Of a stretch of 44,171 nt of DNA, positions 32,251-40,993 are shown piece after piece. The stretch is from the NCBI GenBank assembly GCA_038238115.1, contig JBBRYB010000027.1:1-44171 (forward strand), in the 5' to 3' direction. The stretch comes from JBBRYB01 sp038238115 (lineage in GTDB: Bacteria; Actinomycetota; Actinomycetes; Propionibacteriales; Nocardioidaceae). The position numbers and the translations under genes are program-made. The number at the start of each line of letters is the position of its first letter. Positions within the stretch are counted from its first letter, which is position 1. The notes below the pieces were generated by a model. The model was not told the DNA's origin, did not search any database, and worked only from the letters and a program-made list of their open reading frames with translations.

Positions 32251-33866
32251 GCCTGCAGTCGCCGCTCACCGTCCGCGCCATCGCCGGTGGCTACGAGACG
32301 CCGCTCAACGTGGCCGACCTGTCGTTCACCAAGACGGCCCGCGGCGGCTTCGAGTCGGCCAACTTCACCGTCCCCGAGTGGGTCGACTCGGCCAACCCGG
32401 CGCTGGGGCCGGTGGCACGCATCAAGATCCACGACGCCCGAACCGGCGACCCGGTCATCGAGGGCTACCTCGACATCGCCGGGAAGACGGTGGACCGTTC
32501 CGGCGAGTCATGGCAGGTCGGCATGGTCGGCGCACAGGCGGTGCTCAGCGACCGCTTCCGCGCCTACATCGGCATCGACCAGCAGTTCGACGGCTGGGAG
32601 ACATCCTTCTCGTCCAACGGCAGCATGTCGGCAGGGGCGGGCTCGTCGCCCGCCGACGACACGGTCGACGCGCTGGTGTTCTCCTTCGGCAACGGTGCGG
32701 TCGGCAGCGGCAGCCGCGTGTCGCTGAAGTATCGGCGGCTGGTCGACAGCGGCCAGAAGGTCGGAGCCTGGGACTGGGCGCACACCGAGGGCTTCTCCGC
32801 GACCGGCATGCAGATGGAGACCTACGCCACCGGCGGCGCGGTGGGCACGTCGGACCTGGACTCGCAGGACTTCTCCACCACCCGCACCGACCCGGTCGCC
32901 CGCTCGGCCGGCGGGACGCTGCTGACGCAGACCGACCGGAACCTGCTGACCTGCCGGATGGTCCGCTCCGGTGGCGCCACCAACGTCGGCTCCGACATCT
33001 GGTGGTCGGCGGTCGACCAGATGATCGTGCAGGCCCTCCGCAAGGACCAGAGCGGTGCCGTCATCTCCGGCTCCGGCACCTACACCAACCCCTATCTGAC
33101 GGCCGACCAGGTCGTCATCGACGCGCTGCGCTGGTTCACCAACCAGATCGACGTCGCGGGCGCCAGCATCGCCACCGGCTGGACCCACCACATCGACCAG
33201 CTCGCCTACCCCGACGGCATTCGACTGGCCGACCTCCTCGACGACCTGGCGCTGGTGGAGCCCGACATGACCTGGCAGGTGGGTGCCTCCAACGCCGCCG
33301 GCGACCACTCGTTCCGGCTTGCGAAGTGGCCCACCACACCCCGTTACGAGTTCGACACCATCGACGGCTGGTCGCAGCCCGGAGGCGAGTCGCCGCTGTG
33401 CAACTCGGTGCCGCTGACCTGGACAGACCGTCGCGGCAACCCCCGCAACCAGACCTACACACCGTCCAGCTTCGGCCTCCCCCCGGTGGCGGCGCTCACC
33501 GACATCCACCGCACCCGCGACACCGACCCGATCGACCTGGGCTCCGAGGTCGGCTCACAGGCCGCCGCGGACCGGGTCGCGGAGGGCATCCTCGGCCAGG
33601 TGACCACCGTCCCCTACGCGGGGACCCTGACGGTGGCCCGCAAGGTCCGCGACCTGACCACCGGCCGGATGGTGTCGCCGTGGGAGATCGAGCCCGGCTA
33701 CCTGGGCACCGTCCGCGGCATCGGCGCCCCACCGCTGCGAATCACCGAGATGAGGTACTCCGTCTCCGACCAGTCCGCGTCGCTGACCCTGGGCACCCCC
33801 ACCTACTCCACCGAGGAGCTCATCGCACGGCTGGCCCGCCGTAGACGGCGAGGAGGCAACCGATGA
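32247..33866 (+). CDS. Tail tip / baseplate hub-like protein
   Basis: 539 residues, after the distal tail gene with an ATGA overlap. LSFTKTARGGFESANFTVPE and VARIKIHDARTGDPVIEGYL are typical of siphovirus hub (Tal/gp27-like) N-termini; later DGIRLADLLDDLALVEPDMT and IEPGYLGTVRGIGAPPLRI fit the same group. The end is strongly basic (ARRRRRGGNR). It would close the tail tube and carry receptor-binding proteins. Confidence 0.78.
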   Translation: MSLQSPLTVRAIAGGYETPLNVADLSFTKTARGGFESANFTVPEWVDSANPALGPVARIKIHDARTGDPVIEGYLDIAGKTVDRSGESWQVGMVGAQAVLSDRFRAYIGIDQQFDGWETSFSSNGSMSAGAGSSPADDTVDALVFSFGNGAVGSGSRVSLKYRRLVDSGQKVGAWDWAHTEGFSATGMQMETYATGGAVGTSDLDSQDFSTTRTDPVARSAGGTLLTQTDRNLLTCRMVRSGGATNVGSDIWWSAVDQMIVQALRKDQSGAVISGSGTYTNPYLTADQVVIDALRWFTNQIDVAGASIATGWTHHIDQLAYPDGIRLADLLDDLALVEPDMTWQVGASNAAGDHSFRLAKWPTTPRYEFDTIDGWSQPGGESPLCNSVPLTWTDRRGNPRNQTYTPSSFGLPPVAALTDIHRTRDTDPIDLGSEVGSQAAADRVAEGILGQVTTVPYAGTLTVARKVRDLTTGRMVSPWEIEPGYLGTVRGIGAPPLRITEMRYSVSDQSASLTLGTPTYSTEELIARLARRRRRGGNR

Positions 33867-34204
33867 TGCTGGTGTTGTCACCCATCGGCCGCAACATCGA
33901 CGTCGACACATTCACCGACATCACCGCGACCCCGGTCGTGTCGCCACCGCAATGGGTAGACGGTGGGGTCAGCGTCGAGTTCGCCGCCAACCTGACCGAC
34001 ACCGAACTGCTGCAGGTGCGGGTCCGTGCTGCGACCCGCGACGCCGCCGCTGAGCTGCTGATGCGGCAAGCGTGGGCGGCCTACCAGTCCAACGCCACAT
34101 TCCTGGCGCTGCCGGCACCAACCACCGCCCAGGCGCTCGCCCAGGTGGCGGCGCTGACCCGACAAACCCAGGGCATCATCCGGCTACTCATCCCGGGCGA
34201 CTAG
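33863..34204 (+). CDS. Hypothetical tail-region protein (113 aa)
   Basis: Starts at ATG 33863, overlapping the hub stop. Beta-rich N-terminus (VLSPIGRNIDVDTFTDI), then helices (TRDAAAELLMRQAWAAYQ, AQALAQVAALTRQTQGI). Small proteins of this type follow the hub gene in several actinophages. Function unknown. Confidence 0.68.
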   Translation: MMLVLSPIGRNIDVDTFTDITATPVVSPPQWVDGGVSVEFAANLTDTELLQVRVRAATRDAAAELLMRQAWAAYQSNATFLALPAPTTAQALAQVAALTRQTQGIIRLLIPGD

Positions 34205-34241
34205 CCCTCCGCGCACCATAACCAAGAGGCAGGTGCGCCCC

Positions 34242-34403
34242 ATGATCGTCGCAATCCACCCAACCCCCGGCGTACCCGCCGCAGAGGCCCGGCTCCGCGC
34301 CCACCTGATCCGGATCCTGCGATGTGGACCACACAGCCGCACCCACAACCATGCAGCCCTGAACCGGCTCCTAACCCAGATGCTCAGCCACCGTCATGCG
34401 TGA
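34242..34403 (+). CDS. Small hypothetical protein (53 aa)
   Basis: ATG 34242 with a weak AGG about eight bases upstream, overlapping the next gene by eight bases. Rich in His, Arg and Leu (AAEARLRAHLIRILRCG, HNHAALNRLLTQMLSHRHA); probably two amphipathic helices. Support is limited to frame, spacing and overlap. Confidence 0.5.
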   Translation: MIVAIHPTPGVPAAEARLRAHLIRILRCGPHSRTHNHAALNRLLTQMLSHRHA

Positions 34404-34848
34404 CCCGGGGTTCCGCCCGCCACCCGACAGCCGCAACCCCGACACCGTGTTCCTGCTCGCCCTGCTCCTCACCGCCGGCGCGGCACAGTTCGCCACCGGC
34501 GCCGAGTCCGGGTCGGTGGAGGCACTGGTCCCCACCTGGGTCCTCACCGCATGGTCGGTGCTGCTCACCTTGGCGTCGGCCGTCACCCTGCTCGGCGTCT
34601 GCTGGCGCAGCCGTGTCAGCGGCATCCTCATCGAAGCGGTAGGCCGGGTGATGCTCGGCCCCGCCTGCCTGGCCTACGCGATCGCCGTGGTCGTCGCCGC
34701 CGGCATCGGCGGCTCCGCACAGGTCGCGGGGCTGCTGCTCGGACTGTGCCTGTCGTCGGCATGGCGGGTCGTGCAGATCTATCGGGGCATCGACGCCATG
34801 CGGCGCACCATGAGCCGGATCAGCGACCGGCAGGACGCCGAAAGGTGA
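34396..34848 (+). CDS. Membrane protein with four predicted helices
   Basis: 150 residues. Four hydrophobic segments at about 18-35, 47-68, 84-102 and 106-123, with a basic C-terminus (RGIDAMRRTMSRISDRQDAE). It lies in a run of three genes with N-terminal membrane segments before the endolysin. A holin accessory or antiholin role is possible, but the r1t-type holin follows the endolysin. No family is recognised. Confidence 0.65.
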   Translation: MRDPGFRPPPDSRNPDTVFLLALLLTAGAAQFATGAESGSVEALVPTWVLTAWSVLLTLASAVTLLGVCWRSRVSGILIEAVGRVMLGPACLAYAIAVVVAAGIGGSAQVAGLLLGLCLSSAWRVVQIYRGIDAMRRTMSRISDRQDAER

Positions 34849-35183
34849 ATGTTTGGGTGCTCGTCTTCACCGCAATCGCCTCCCTCGGCGGGCTGTCCGG
34901 CATCGCAGCGATCGGCTACATCTCCGTGACCCGCCGCAAGATCGGCGCTGAGGCCCGCAAGATTGGTGTCGACGCCGACGACGTGATGAGCGGCCGTGCG
35001 CTGGAGATGTATGACCGGGCGATGCAGGAGGCCCGGGAGGCGAAGTCTGAGGCCCGCGGCTGCTACGAACGGCTCAACGCGTCGGAGGACCACGCGGACA
35101 TCCTCGAGCGGATGCTCCGCGACCAGGGCATCGTGCCACCGCCGTTTCAGTACCCGCTGTTGACGATCGGCGGCGACCGATGA
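34845..35183 (+). CDS. N-anchored helical protein (112 aa)
   Basis: GTG 34845 overlaps the upstream stop. One N-terminal membrane helix (VLVFTAIASLGGLSGIAAIG) is followed by a charged helical domain (MYDRAMQEAREAKSEARGCY, ILERMLRDQGI). Resembles small single-pass phage proteins placed near lysis genes. Function unknown. Confidence 0.65.
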   Translation: MNVWVLVFTAIASLGGLSGIAAIGYISVTRRKIGAEARKIGVDADDVMSGRALEMYDRAMQEAREAKSEARGCYERLNASEDHADILERMLRDQGIVPPPFQYPLLTIGGDR

Positions 35184-35974
35184 CTGAGGACCGCACCGCG
35201 CTGCGCGACGCCTACAGCCGGCTGTCGCGGGCCCAGCGGTTCCTCACTCTCGCGATCGCGGTCACCCTGCTCGGGCTGATCGCCCTGGCAGCGGTCTCGA
35301 CGCACTACGCCAACATGGCCACCGCGAACCAAGACGACCTGCATGACAACGTGACCGGGCTGCGCTCCGACGTCGCGGCCCAAGGCTCCGCGTTGCGGAT
35401 GGCGAACCACCGGCTGCGGCAGGCCGGTGAGCCCACCGTCACCGTCCCCACCCTGACCTCACCGCCGCCGGGCGTTCCTGGCCAGGTCGGCCCGGTCGGC
35501 CCCTCAGGTCCGGTTGGCCCGAGGGGGCATGTCGGTCCGCGGGGCCCGCGAGGCGGCAACGGGCCCCGCGGACCATCTGGACACATGGGCAGACCAGGCG
35601 TCGACGGCGTAGATGGTCGCCCCGGTGCACCAGGACCACCGGGAGACATCGGTCCTCGCGGCCAGCCCGGGACGGACGGGGCACCGGGCAAACCCGGAGC
35701 ACCTGGCCCCCAAGGTGAGCCCGGCGAGGCAGGCGCGACGGGGTCGACGGGTGAGCCGGGACGACCCGGTGATCCCGGCCCGCCCGGCGAGACCGGACCA
35801 CCCGGGGCCGACTCCAACGTCCCCGGCCCCCAAGGTGATCCCGGCCGCGGCATCGCATCGGTCGACGTCGTCCAGCAAGCGCCAAACGACTGCCATCTGA
35901 TCGTCACCTACACCGACACCACCACCCACGACGCAGGCCCAATCGCCTGCTCACCCCCACCGGCGAACCCCTGA
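35180..35974 (+). CDS. Membrane-anchored collagen-like protein
   Basis: 264 residues. An N-terminal cytoplasmic segment is followed by a membrane helix (about 21-40), a short helical stalk (50-80), a long Gly-X-Y tract (about 98-224) and a C-terminal 40-residue beta-like cap with Cys238 and Cys257. Collagen-like tracts form rigid trimers and occur in phage fibres, but a membrane anchor is unusual for a virion fibre. The cap resembles collagen trimerisation ends (IASVDVVQQAPNDCHLIVTY). ATG overlaps the upstream stop. It may act at the host surface, or the hydrophobic segment may be virion-internal. Confidence 0.78.
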   Translation: MTEDRTALRDAYSRLSRAQRFLTLAIAVTLLGLIALAAVSTHYANMATANQDDLHDNVTGLRSDVAAQGSALRMANHRLRQAGEPTVTVPTLTSPPPGVPGQVGPVGPSGPVGPRGHVGPRGPRGGNGPRGPSGHMGRPGVDGVDGRPGAPGPPGDIGPRGQPGTDGAPGKPGAPGPQGEPGEAGATGSTGEPGRPGDPGPPGETGPPGADSNVPGPQGDPGRGIASVDVVQQAPNDCHLIVTYTDTTTHDAGPIACSPPPANP

Positions 35975-35993
35975 AGGAGAGAACCACCCACCC

Positions 35994-36200
35994 ATGAAAC
36001 GGTTCCGGCTTGTCCGCCTAGAAGACCCCTCCGGTGTCTCCGGGACCGGTGAGGTCGCCGAAGGCGTCATGCTCACCGACCACACCTGCGTCATGCAGTG
36101 GCTCGTCGGCCCCTGCTCGATCGCTATCTACGACAGCCCGAACGACATCGAGGCCATCCACAGCCACGGCGGCTCCACCACTATCGAATGGATCGACTGA
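35994..36200 (+). CDS. Hypothetical small protein (68 aa)
   Basis: ATG 35994 with AAGGAGAG about 15 bases upstream. It reads as a small beta barrel: FRLVRLEDPSGVSGTGEVAE, then WLVGPCSIAIYDSPNDIEAI and HSHGGSTTIEWID. Similar short proteins sit just before endolysin genes in actinophages. Function unknown. Confidence 0.65.
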   Translation: MKRFRLVRLEDPSGVSGTGEVAEGVMLTDHTCVMQWLVGPCSIAIYDSPNDIEAIHSHGGSTTIEWID

Positions 36201-36201
36201 C

Positions 36202-36981
36202 ATGACCGACGACCAGTACGACGACGAGCTCGACCCCGACACCGACTACGACCTCGACCAAGACTTCGTCGACGTCCCCGTCGTCGAATACGGCCAGCAC
36301 ACCCCGGCCCAGCCGAGCATTGACGAACGGGACCACGAAGGCCAGGAGGACCCTGCCGAGCTCGAGGGGCTCGGCGGCCCCGGCGAGGCACCCCACACCC
36401 CGGCTCAGGCGATCAAGCTCGGCTACCAGTGGATCAAGACCACCCTCTATGTCGGGATCGGCCGCTGCCTGCAGAACCAGCGGACCCTGTTCGGGGTCGC
36501 CGCCAAGTACATGTCCGCCGCCGAGTCGTGGGCCGCTGCCCCGGTCAAGCACCGGGTCAGCTCCGGGTCGAAGGTCCCGCGGGGCGTGTTCGTCTACTGG
36601 ACCGGCGGCAGCCAAGGCTACGGCCACATCACGTTGTCGATCGGCGGCGGCCGCTGCATTACCAACGACTTCGGCCGCTACGGCTACATGTCGGTCGCGA
36701 ACATCGACGACATCACCCGCGGTTGGGGTCAGACGCTCGCCGGCTGGTCACCGTACGTGAACGATGTGCGCTGCTGGACCCCCAACAAGCCCAAGCAGAC
36801 TGCGCCGAAGCCGCAGCACCACGACCACAAGCCCGCCCACGACCCGTCGCACGACGGGAACGTTGACGAGGCGATCCGGGTCCTCGGCCGGGCCCGCAAG
36901 CACGCCTGGGAGAACAAGAACACTGACCGCGCCAGGACCCTCACAGCTGCGATCAAGCCGCTGCTCACCCTGAACCACTGA
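36202..36981 (+). CDS. Endolysin (CHAP/NlpC-like)
   Basis: 259 residues. The first 65 are very acidic (DDQYDDELDPDTDYDLDQDF) and unlike most endolysins. The catalytic part has Cys89 (GIGRCLQN), His142 (GYGHITLSIGGG) and an Asn155/Asp156 site (CITNDFG), a papain-like triad consistent with a CHAP amidase or endopeptidase. A His/Lys/Pro linker leads to a helical C-terminal segment (VDEAIRVLGRARKHAWENKN), maybe cell-wall binding. No signal peptide is seen, so it should need the holin encoded 25 bp downstream. Confidence 0.8.
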   Translation: MTDDQYDDELDPDTDYDLDQDFVDVPVVEYGQHTPAQPSIDERDHEGQEDPAELEGLGGPGEAPHTPAQAIKLGYQWIKTTLYVGIGRCLQNQRTLFGVAAKYMSAAESWAAAPVKHRVSSGSKVPRGVFVYWTGGSQGYGHITLSIGGGRCITNDFGRYGYMSVANIDDITRGWGQTLAGWSPYVNDVRCWTPNKPKQTAPKPQHHDHKPAHDPSHDGNVDEAIRVLGRARKHAWENKNTDRARTLTAAIKPLLTLNH

Positions 36982-37006
36982 CCGCCTCAGTTCGCAAGGA
37001 GCCCCC

Positions 37007-37249
37007 GTGTTTCAACTCGCCTTCTGGAAGGCCGCTGCCGAGCGCGCCGTCCGCACCGTCGCTCAGACCATGCTGTCGTTGTGGATCGTCGGCAACGGCC
37101 TCTTCGACGCCTTCCACGTCGACTGGGGCCAGGCCGCAGGCATCGGAGCCGGCGCCGCGATCCTGTCGCTGCTGACCTCGCTCGTCGCCACCGCGGCAGG
37201 CCCCGCCACCGGTCCGTCGTTCGGCACCGAAACCCCGACAGGAGCCTGA
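37007..37249 (+). CDS. Holin (r1t-type)
   Basis: 80 residues from GTG 37007, with AAGGAG seven bases upstream. FWKAAAERAVRTVAQTMLSL and WGQAAGIGAGAAILSLLTSL are the two helices of the r1t holin family. It would form the membrane lesion that releases the endolysin encoded just before it. Confidence 0.85.
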   Translation: MFQLAFWKAAAERAVRTVAQTMLSLWIVGNGLFDAFHVDWGQAAGIGAGAAILSLLTSLVATAAGPATGPSFGTETPTGA

Positions 37250-37251
37250 CC

Positions 37252-38025
37252 ATGCGAGCTGTGCTCGGAAACCGCCACGCCCACAGGGACGGCGAGAAGC
37301 TGCCCAGGGCTAAGCGGGCCACCGTCATCGACTTCCCAGACGGCACGTCGCTCGCCGAGGCGTTCACGAACGTCACTCACGCTCAGGGCGTCTGGACCAA
37401 CCACGCCACCGAAGGCGCACAGCCTGCCTGGGTGGCGTCGGACTCGCCATCGCTCGCGGCTCTGCTCGCTGAGCACTTCGGTGGCATCGAGATCCGTGAC
37501 CTCGAGGACCCCTACGGCGGCGCGCTCAACCCGAACCGAGGCGGTGGAGGCGGAGGCGGCTCAGCCGCCAAGATGGCTCCGCTGATGCTGATGCTGCCGG
37601 TGTCGCTGTACCTGCTGAGCAAGCTGCAGCCCTACCTCAAGACCAGCGCCGGCAATGACGTCCAGGCAGCGCAAATGTCGGGCGCGGCGTCCGCGACGGC
37701 CGTCCTGAAGTGGATCGCCATCACGGCGAACATCACCGCACCTGCTGCCGGTGACACGACCCTGACCGGGGAGATCGCCACGGCCAGCGGTGGTCTGATT
37801 CGCAAGATCGGTACCTACGCGCACACCACGGGTGTCGCCTCCTACACGATCACGACGACGTTCACGGTGAACGCCTCCGACGTGATCCCGGTGACGGTCG
37901 GCAAGCGTGGCATTTTCGACGCAGCCTCGGCCGGCAACATGGGCTTCGAGACGCTGGTGTCACCGACCGCGACCCTGTCAGCGATAGGCGATGCCCTGAC
38001 GTTGACCGACACCATCACCCTCTGA
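37252..38025 (+). CDS. Virion-type protein with glycine hinge
   Basis: 257 residues; AGGAGCC precedes ATG 37252. The N-terminal 95 residues are compact (TVIDFPDGTSLAEAFTNVTH, LEDPYGGALNPNR). A poly-Gly hinge follows, then a hydrophobic stretch (KMAPLMLMLPVSLYLLSKL) and a beta-rich C-terminal domain (ITANITAPAAGDTTLTGEIA, ASYTITTTFTVNASDVIPV). Position and fold suggest a tail appendage. No family recognised. Confidence 0.65.
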   Translation: MRAVLGNRHAHRDGEKLPRAKRATVIDFPDGTSLAEAFTNVTHAQGVWTNHATEGAQPAWVASDSPSLAALLAEHFGGIEIRDLEDPYGGALNPNRGGGGGGGSAAKMAPLMLMLPVSLYLLSKLQPYLKTSAGNDVQAAQMSGAASATAVLKWIAITANITAPAAGDTTLTGEIATASGGLIRKIGTYAHTTGVASYTITTTFTVNASDVIPVTVGKRGIFDAASAGNMGFETLVSPTATLSAIGDALTLTDTITL

Positions 38026-38477
38026 TGGTTGTCCAGTTTGACATTTCGAGCGGCACGGTCACGACCGGCTTCACGGCCAGCGTGGCGCGTACCATGATCG
38101 AGGGTGTCTCGACGGCGAACGTGCCGCCGGAGTGGTGCGAGTACTTCGTCAGCAACCAGGCCGCGACGGGCTACACGATCGTCGAGTTCTGCACCTACGC
38201 CGCCACTGGGACTGGCACGGTTTACGTGCCGAAGCGGCATGGTCAGGCGGTCGGTGTCGCTGCGAGCACCTGGAAGGTCAATGACACGGTCGAGCCCACG
38301 ACGCCGGTGGTCGTGTGGGCTGAGGTCTACGCCAACCCCTTCTCGCTGCGCATCCAGTATCCGCTGGGCCGCGAGTTCTTCCATGCTGTGTCGACGGTGC
38401 AGGGAATCCGGGTAACTCCTTCGGTGGTGCCTGACGCGACGCACCCGCTCATCGTGTCGCTGATGATCGAAGAGTAG
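38025..38477 (+). CDS. Hypothetical virion-type protein (150 aa)
   Basis: TGATG overlap with the previous gene. Beta-rich throughout (TVTTGFTASVARTMIEGVST, GYTIVEFCTYAATGTGTVYV, TTPVVVWAEVYANPFSLRI). It resembles the C-terminal domain of its upstream neighbour in general character, so the two may form one appendage. No family recognised. Confidence 0.62.
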   Translation: MVVQFDISSGTVTTGFTASVARTMIEGVSTANVPPEWCEYFVSNQAATGYTIVEFCTYAATGTGTVYVPKRHGQAVGVAASTWKVNDTVEPTTPVVVWAEVYANPFSLRIQYPLGREFFHAVSTVQGIRVTPSVVPDATHPLIVSLMIEE

Positions 38478-38483
38478 CCACTC

Positions 38484-39212
38484 GTGGCGATCGCTCTACG
38501 GTCACCTAACGGCACCTCGACCACAGCGTCCACGGCGCAGGTAACAACCATCACCCACACCGTCCCCACCGGGGTCGTCAACGGGGACCTGCTGATCTGG
38601 GTCATCTCGCAGTCGAACACGGCCACCAACCCGGTTGCCGATCCGACAGGCTGGACCCGAATCCAAGCCGCCACCAACACGACGATGAACACCACGGTCT
38701 GGTATCGGGTCGCCGCGTCTGAGCCCGCCTCCTATGCCTCACCGACACTGACTTCGGGAATGGTCACGTCGCTGATGGTCGCCTACACCGGAGTGGACAA
38801 CGCCACCCCACTCGACGTCACTGTGCCCACTGCGGTTGGTACCGCTACTGGCACCTTCGGTCCGTTCCCCGCGATCACCCCCCTAACGGCCGGTGCGTGG
38901 GTGCTCGGCGTCGGCAACTGCCGGTTCGCTGCGTCAGCAACGATTCCGTCCGACACGAACCTCACCTCGACCAACCTGACGATCGACGCGCAGCACGCCA
39001 GCCAAGCCACCTCCGCCTCTATCCACGACGACGCAGGGCTCGGGCACGCTGCGTGGACCAGCGGGGCGTTCACCCCAAACATGGCGTCGACCCTCGCTGC
39101 GTCTGCCACCCTTTCTCAGACGATTGCCTTGCGTCCGGCTGCAACTGTGACGGTGCGCCCTGCTCAACCACGGATCCGGCTGCAAGCAGTGAACCGGGCG
39201 GGTAACTACTGA
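38484..39212 (+). CDS. Virion-type beta-sandwich protein
   Basis: 242 residues from GTG 38484. The pattern ITHTVPTGVVNGDLLIWVIS, DPTGWTRIQAATNTT, VWYRVAASEPASYASPTLTS and MVTSLMVAYTGVDNATPLD matches the lectin-like beta sandwich seen in many phage tail proteins and cell-surface fibres, usually read as receptor or glycan binding. It overlaps the repeat protein gene (TGATG). Confidence 0.72.
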   Translation: MAIALRSPNGTSTTASTAQVTTITHTVPTGVVNGDLLIWVISQSNTATNPVADPTGWTRIQAATNTTMNTTVWYRVAASEPASYASPTLTSGMVTSLMVAYTGVDNATPLDVTVPTAVGTATGTFGPFPAITPLTAGAWVLGVGNCRFAASATIPSDTNLTSTNLTIDAQHASQATSASIHDDAGLGHAAWTSGAFTPNMASTLAASATLSQTIALRPAATVTVRPAQPRIRLQAVNRAGNY

Positions 39213-40648
39213 TGGCGAGGCTAGGTCGCGGCGCTGTACGCCAACCGGTCATCATCCGGCCCCGTGTCGCGGTGGGCGCCAGCCTGTCAGGGTCGCAGTC
39301 GGACTCCGCTCCCGCCACGGACACCACTGCACCCGGTGTCGCCCTGTCTCGCGCTGTCGCCGACACGGCGGCTGCGACCGACGCCACGTCACGCAGCGTT
39401 GCCACCTCACGTGCGGCCGGCGACACGGCGGCGGCGAGTGACGCCTCGACCCGAGCGGTGGCTCAGCCACGCAACGAGGCTGACTCCGCACCGGCCACCG
39501 ATGCGACGGCGCGTAGCCGCACTTCGGCACGGTCGCTGGTTGACACCGCACCGGCCACCGACGCGACGGCACGAAGCCGCACGTCGGCACGGTCGCTGAC
39601 TGACACCGCACCCGCGACGGACAGCGCAGCTCGCACGTCGGCGTTCGCCCGAGCGGCAGCCGACACGGCCGCGACGACGGACACGACCGCCGCCGCTGTC
39701 ACACACACCCTCGCCCGGTCCCAGGCCGACACCGCCGCAGCGACGGACACCACCGCCAGGGCGCTCACCGAGACCCGCGCCGTCGCCGACACCGCACCCG
39801 CCACGGACGCCCTGGCAAGGGCCACGGCACGCGCCCGCAGCCAGGCTGACACCGCAGCACCGGCCACCGACACGACGGTCCGCTCCACGGGGCGCACACG
39901 GACACTCAGCGACACAGCGGCGGCGGCGGACACCAGCGCCAGAGCGGTCACCGAGGCTCGGAGCCTCGCCGACACCGCAGCGGCCACCGACGCCACGGCG
40001 GCCGCTGCCACCCACGTCCTGGCCCGTTCCACCGCAGACACCGCCACGGCGACGGACGCCACCGCCCGCTCCGCCGGCAAGAGCCGCGCACAAGCCGACA
40101 CTGCGCCCGCTACAGACACCACGTCGGCGTCGACCACCGGACAGCTCGCCCGGTCACAGTCCGACAGCGCGCCCGCCGCTGACACCGCAGCACGTCAGGT
40201 CACGCAGAGCCGGACCGGCGTCGACACGGCCCCGGCCGTCGACACCACCGCACGTGCCCTTGCCGTCAACCGCGCGGTCGCCGACCCCGCCACCGTCCTC
40301 GACCTGCTCGTACGCCAAACCGCCTCGATGCGCAGCCTGCTCGACCTGGCAGGCGGCACCGACACCACGAGCGGCCAGGCCCAGGCGTCTGCCCGCGACA
40401 TCACCGTCGTCGTCGAGCCCCTCAGAGTCCGCGCCTTCGCCACCGTCGACGCCGCCCGCACCAGCACGATGATCGCCACAGTCCGCACCACGACCACCGT
40501 CGGCGCACCACGCAGCCGGCAGCCGGCCATCGTTGCCGCGATCCGCAGCAGACAACCCGCCACGGTCGACCCCGCCCGCACAACTACCCAGGTCGACCCT
40601 CCCCGCACCTCGACCCATGTCGACGCTCCCCGAACACAGAGAGGCTGA
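39212..40648 (+). CDS. Repeat protein with about 18 DTAxATD units
   Basis: 478 residues. A 27-residue head is followed by about 18 units of 19-22 residues sharing the core D-(T/S)-A-x-A-x-D with an Arg-Ser start (RSxADTAPATDxTAR); the last two units are degenerate. The C-terminal 60 residues contain a second repeat of about 9 residues (VDPARTTTQ, VDPPRTSTH, VDAPRTQRG). No hydrophobic core is evident. It may be an extended fibre or a flexible spacer among the tail appendage genes; antifreeze or adhesin-like comparisons are only in appearance. No family recognised. Confidence 0.72.
   Translation: MARLGRGAVRQPVIIRPRVAVGASLSGSQSDSAPATDTTAPGVALSRAVADTAAATDATSRSVATSRAAGDTAAASDASTRAVAQPRNEADSAPATDATARSRTSARSLVDTAPATDATARSRTSARSLTDTAPATDSAARTSAFARAAADTAATTDTTAAAVTHTLARSQADTAAATDTTARALTETRAVADTAPATDALARATARARSQADTAAPATDTTVRSTGRTRTLSDTAAAADTSARAVTEARSLADTAAATDATAAAATHVLARSTADTATATDATARSAGKSRAQADTAPATDTTSASTTGQLARSQSDSAPAADTAARQVTQSRTGVDTAPAVDTTARALAVNRAVADPATVLDLLVRQTASMRSLLDLAGGTDTTSGQAQASARDITVVVEPLRVRAFATVDAARTSTMIATVRTTTTVGAPRSRQPAIVAAIRSRQPATVDPARTTTQVDPPRTSTHVDAPRTQRG
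39287..40390 (+). repeat. Tandem repeat tract inside the repeat protein gene
   Basis: DNA coding for the 19-22 residue units (57-66 bp each). Neighbouring units can be almost identical at DNA level: the stretches around 39492-39545 and 39552-39605 share long identical runs (for example CGCACTTCGGCACGGTCGCT and CGCACGTCGGCACGGTCGCT). This points to recent unequal duplication and to a tract that could change length between relatives. Confidence 0.8.
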
Positions 40649-40654
40649 GCCCGT

Positions 40655-40993
40655 ATGGCAGTCACGCTCTACTCGACCGGCACCCGATATGTCGGCGTCG
40701 CCTTCACCCTCGGGCGAGGTACACCAGCCGACATCACAGCAGTCGGGATCCGGTTCCATGCGGACCCCAACCACGTCCCCACCGTCGCCGAGTTCGCCAA
40801 CGTCACCCTGGTCCAGCCAGGCGACTCGTTGGCTGACCCGACGATCGGCACGAAACTCGACATCGTCGCCCTCGTCGGCGCCAGACTCAGCGCTGACGTG
40901 GCCCTGGCGGCCGGGGACTGGCAGGCATTCTCGCTGATCGTGACCGCCGCTGAGGACATCATCGACTACGCCGGAGTGGTGACCGTGAAGTGA
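40655..40993 (+). CDS. Hypothetical virion-type protein (112 aa)
   Basis: ATG 40655, six bases after the repeat protein stop. Beta-rich with short helices (TGTRYVGVAFTLGRGTPADI, VALVGARLSADVALAAGDWQ). It overlaps the next GTG by four bases. Probably part of the tail appendage set; no family recognised. Confidence 0.62.
   Translation: MAVTLYSTGTRYVGVAFTLGRGTPADITAVGIRFHADPNHVPTVAEFANVTLVQPGDSLADPTIGTKLDIVALVGARLSADVALAAGDWQAFSLIVTAAEDIIDYAGVVTVK

Noticed and set aside
32378..33844. 488-codon plus-strand frame within the tail hub gene
   Set aside because: Arg/His/Gly-rich alternate frame with no start signal; the hub frame carries coherent protein sequence.
39407..40185. Reverse frames opposite the repeat protein (228 and 240 codons)
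   Set aside because: They arise from the repeated GC-rich DNA and only mirror the repeats.
39287..40390. CRISPR-like array
   Set aside because: Repeats are 57-66 bp, contiguous and in frame with a protein; there are no unique spacers. No CRISPR array was seen anywhere.
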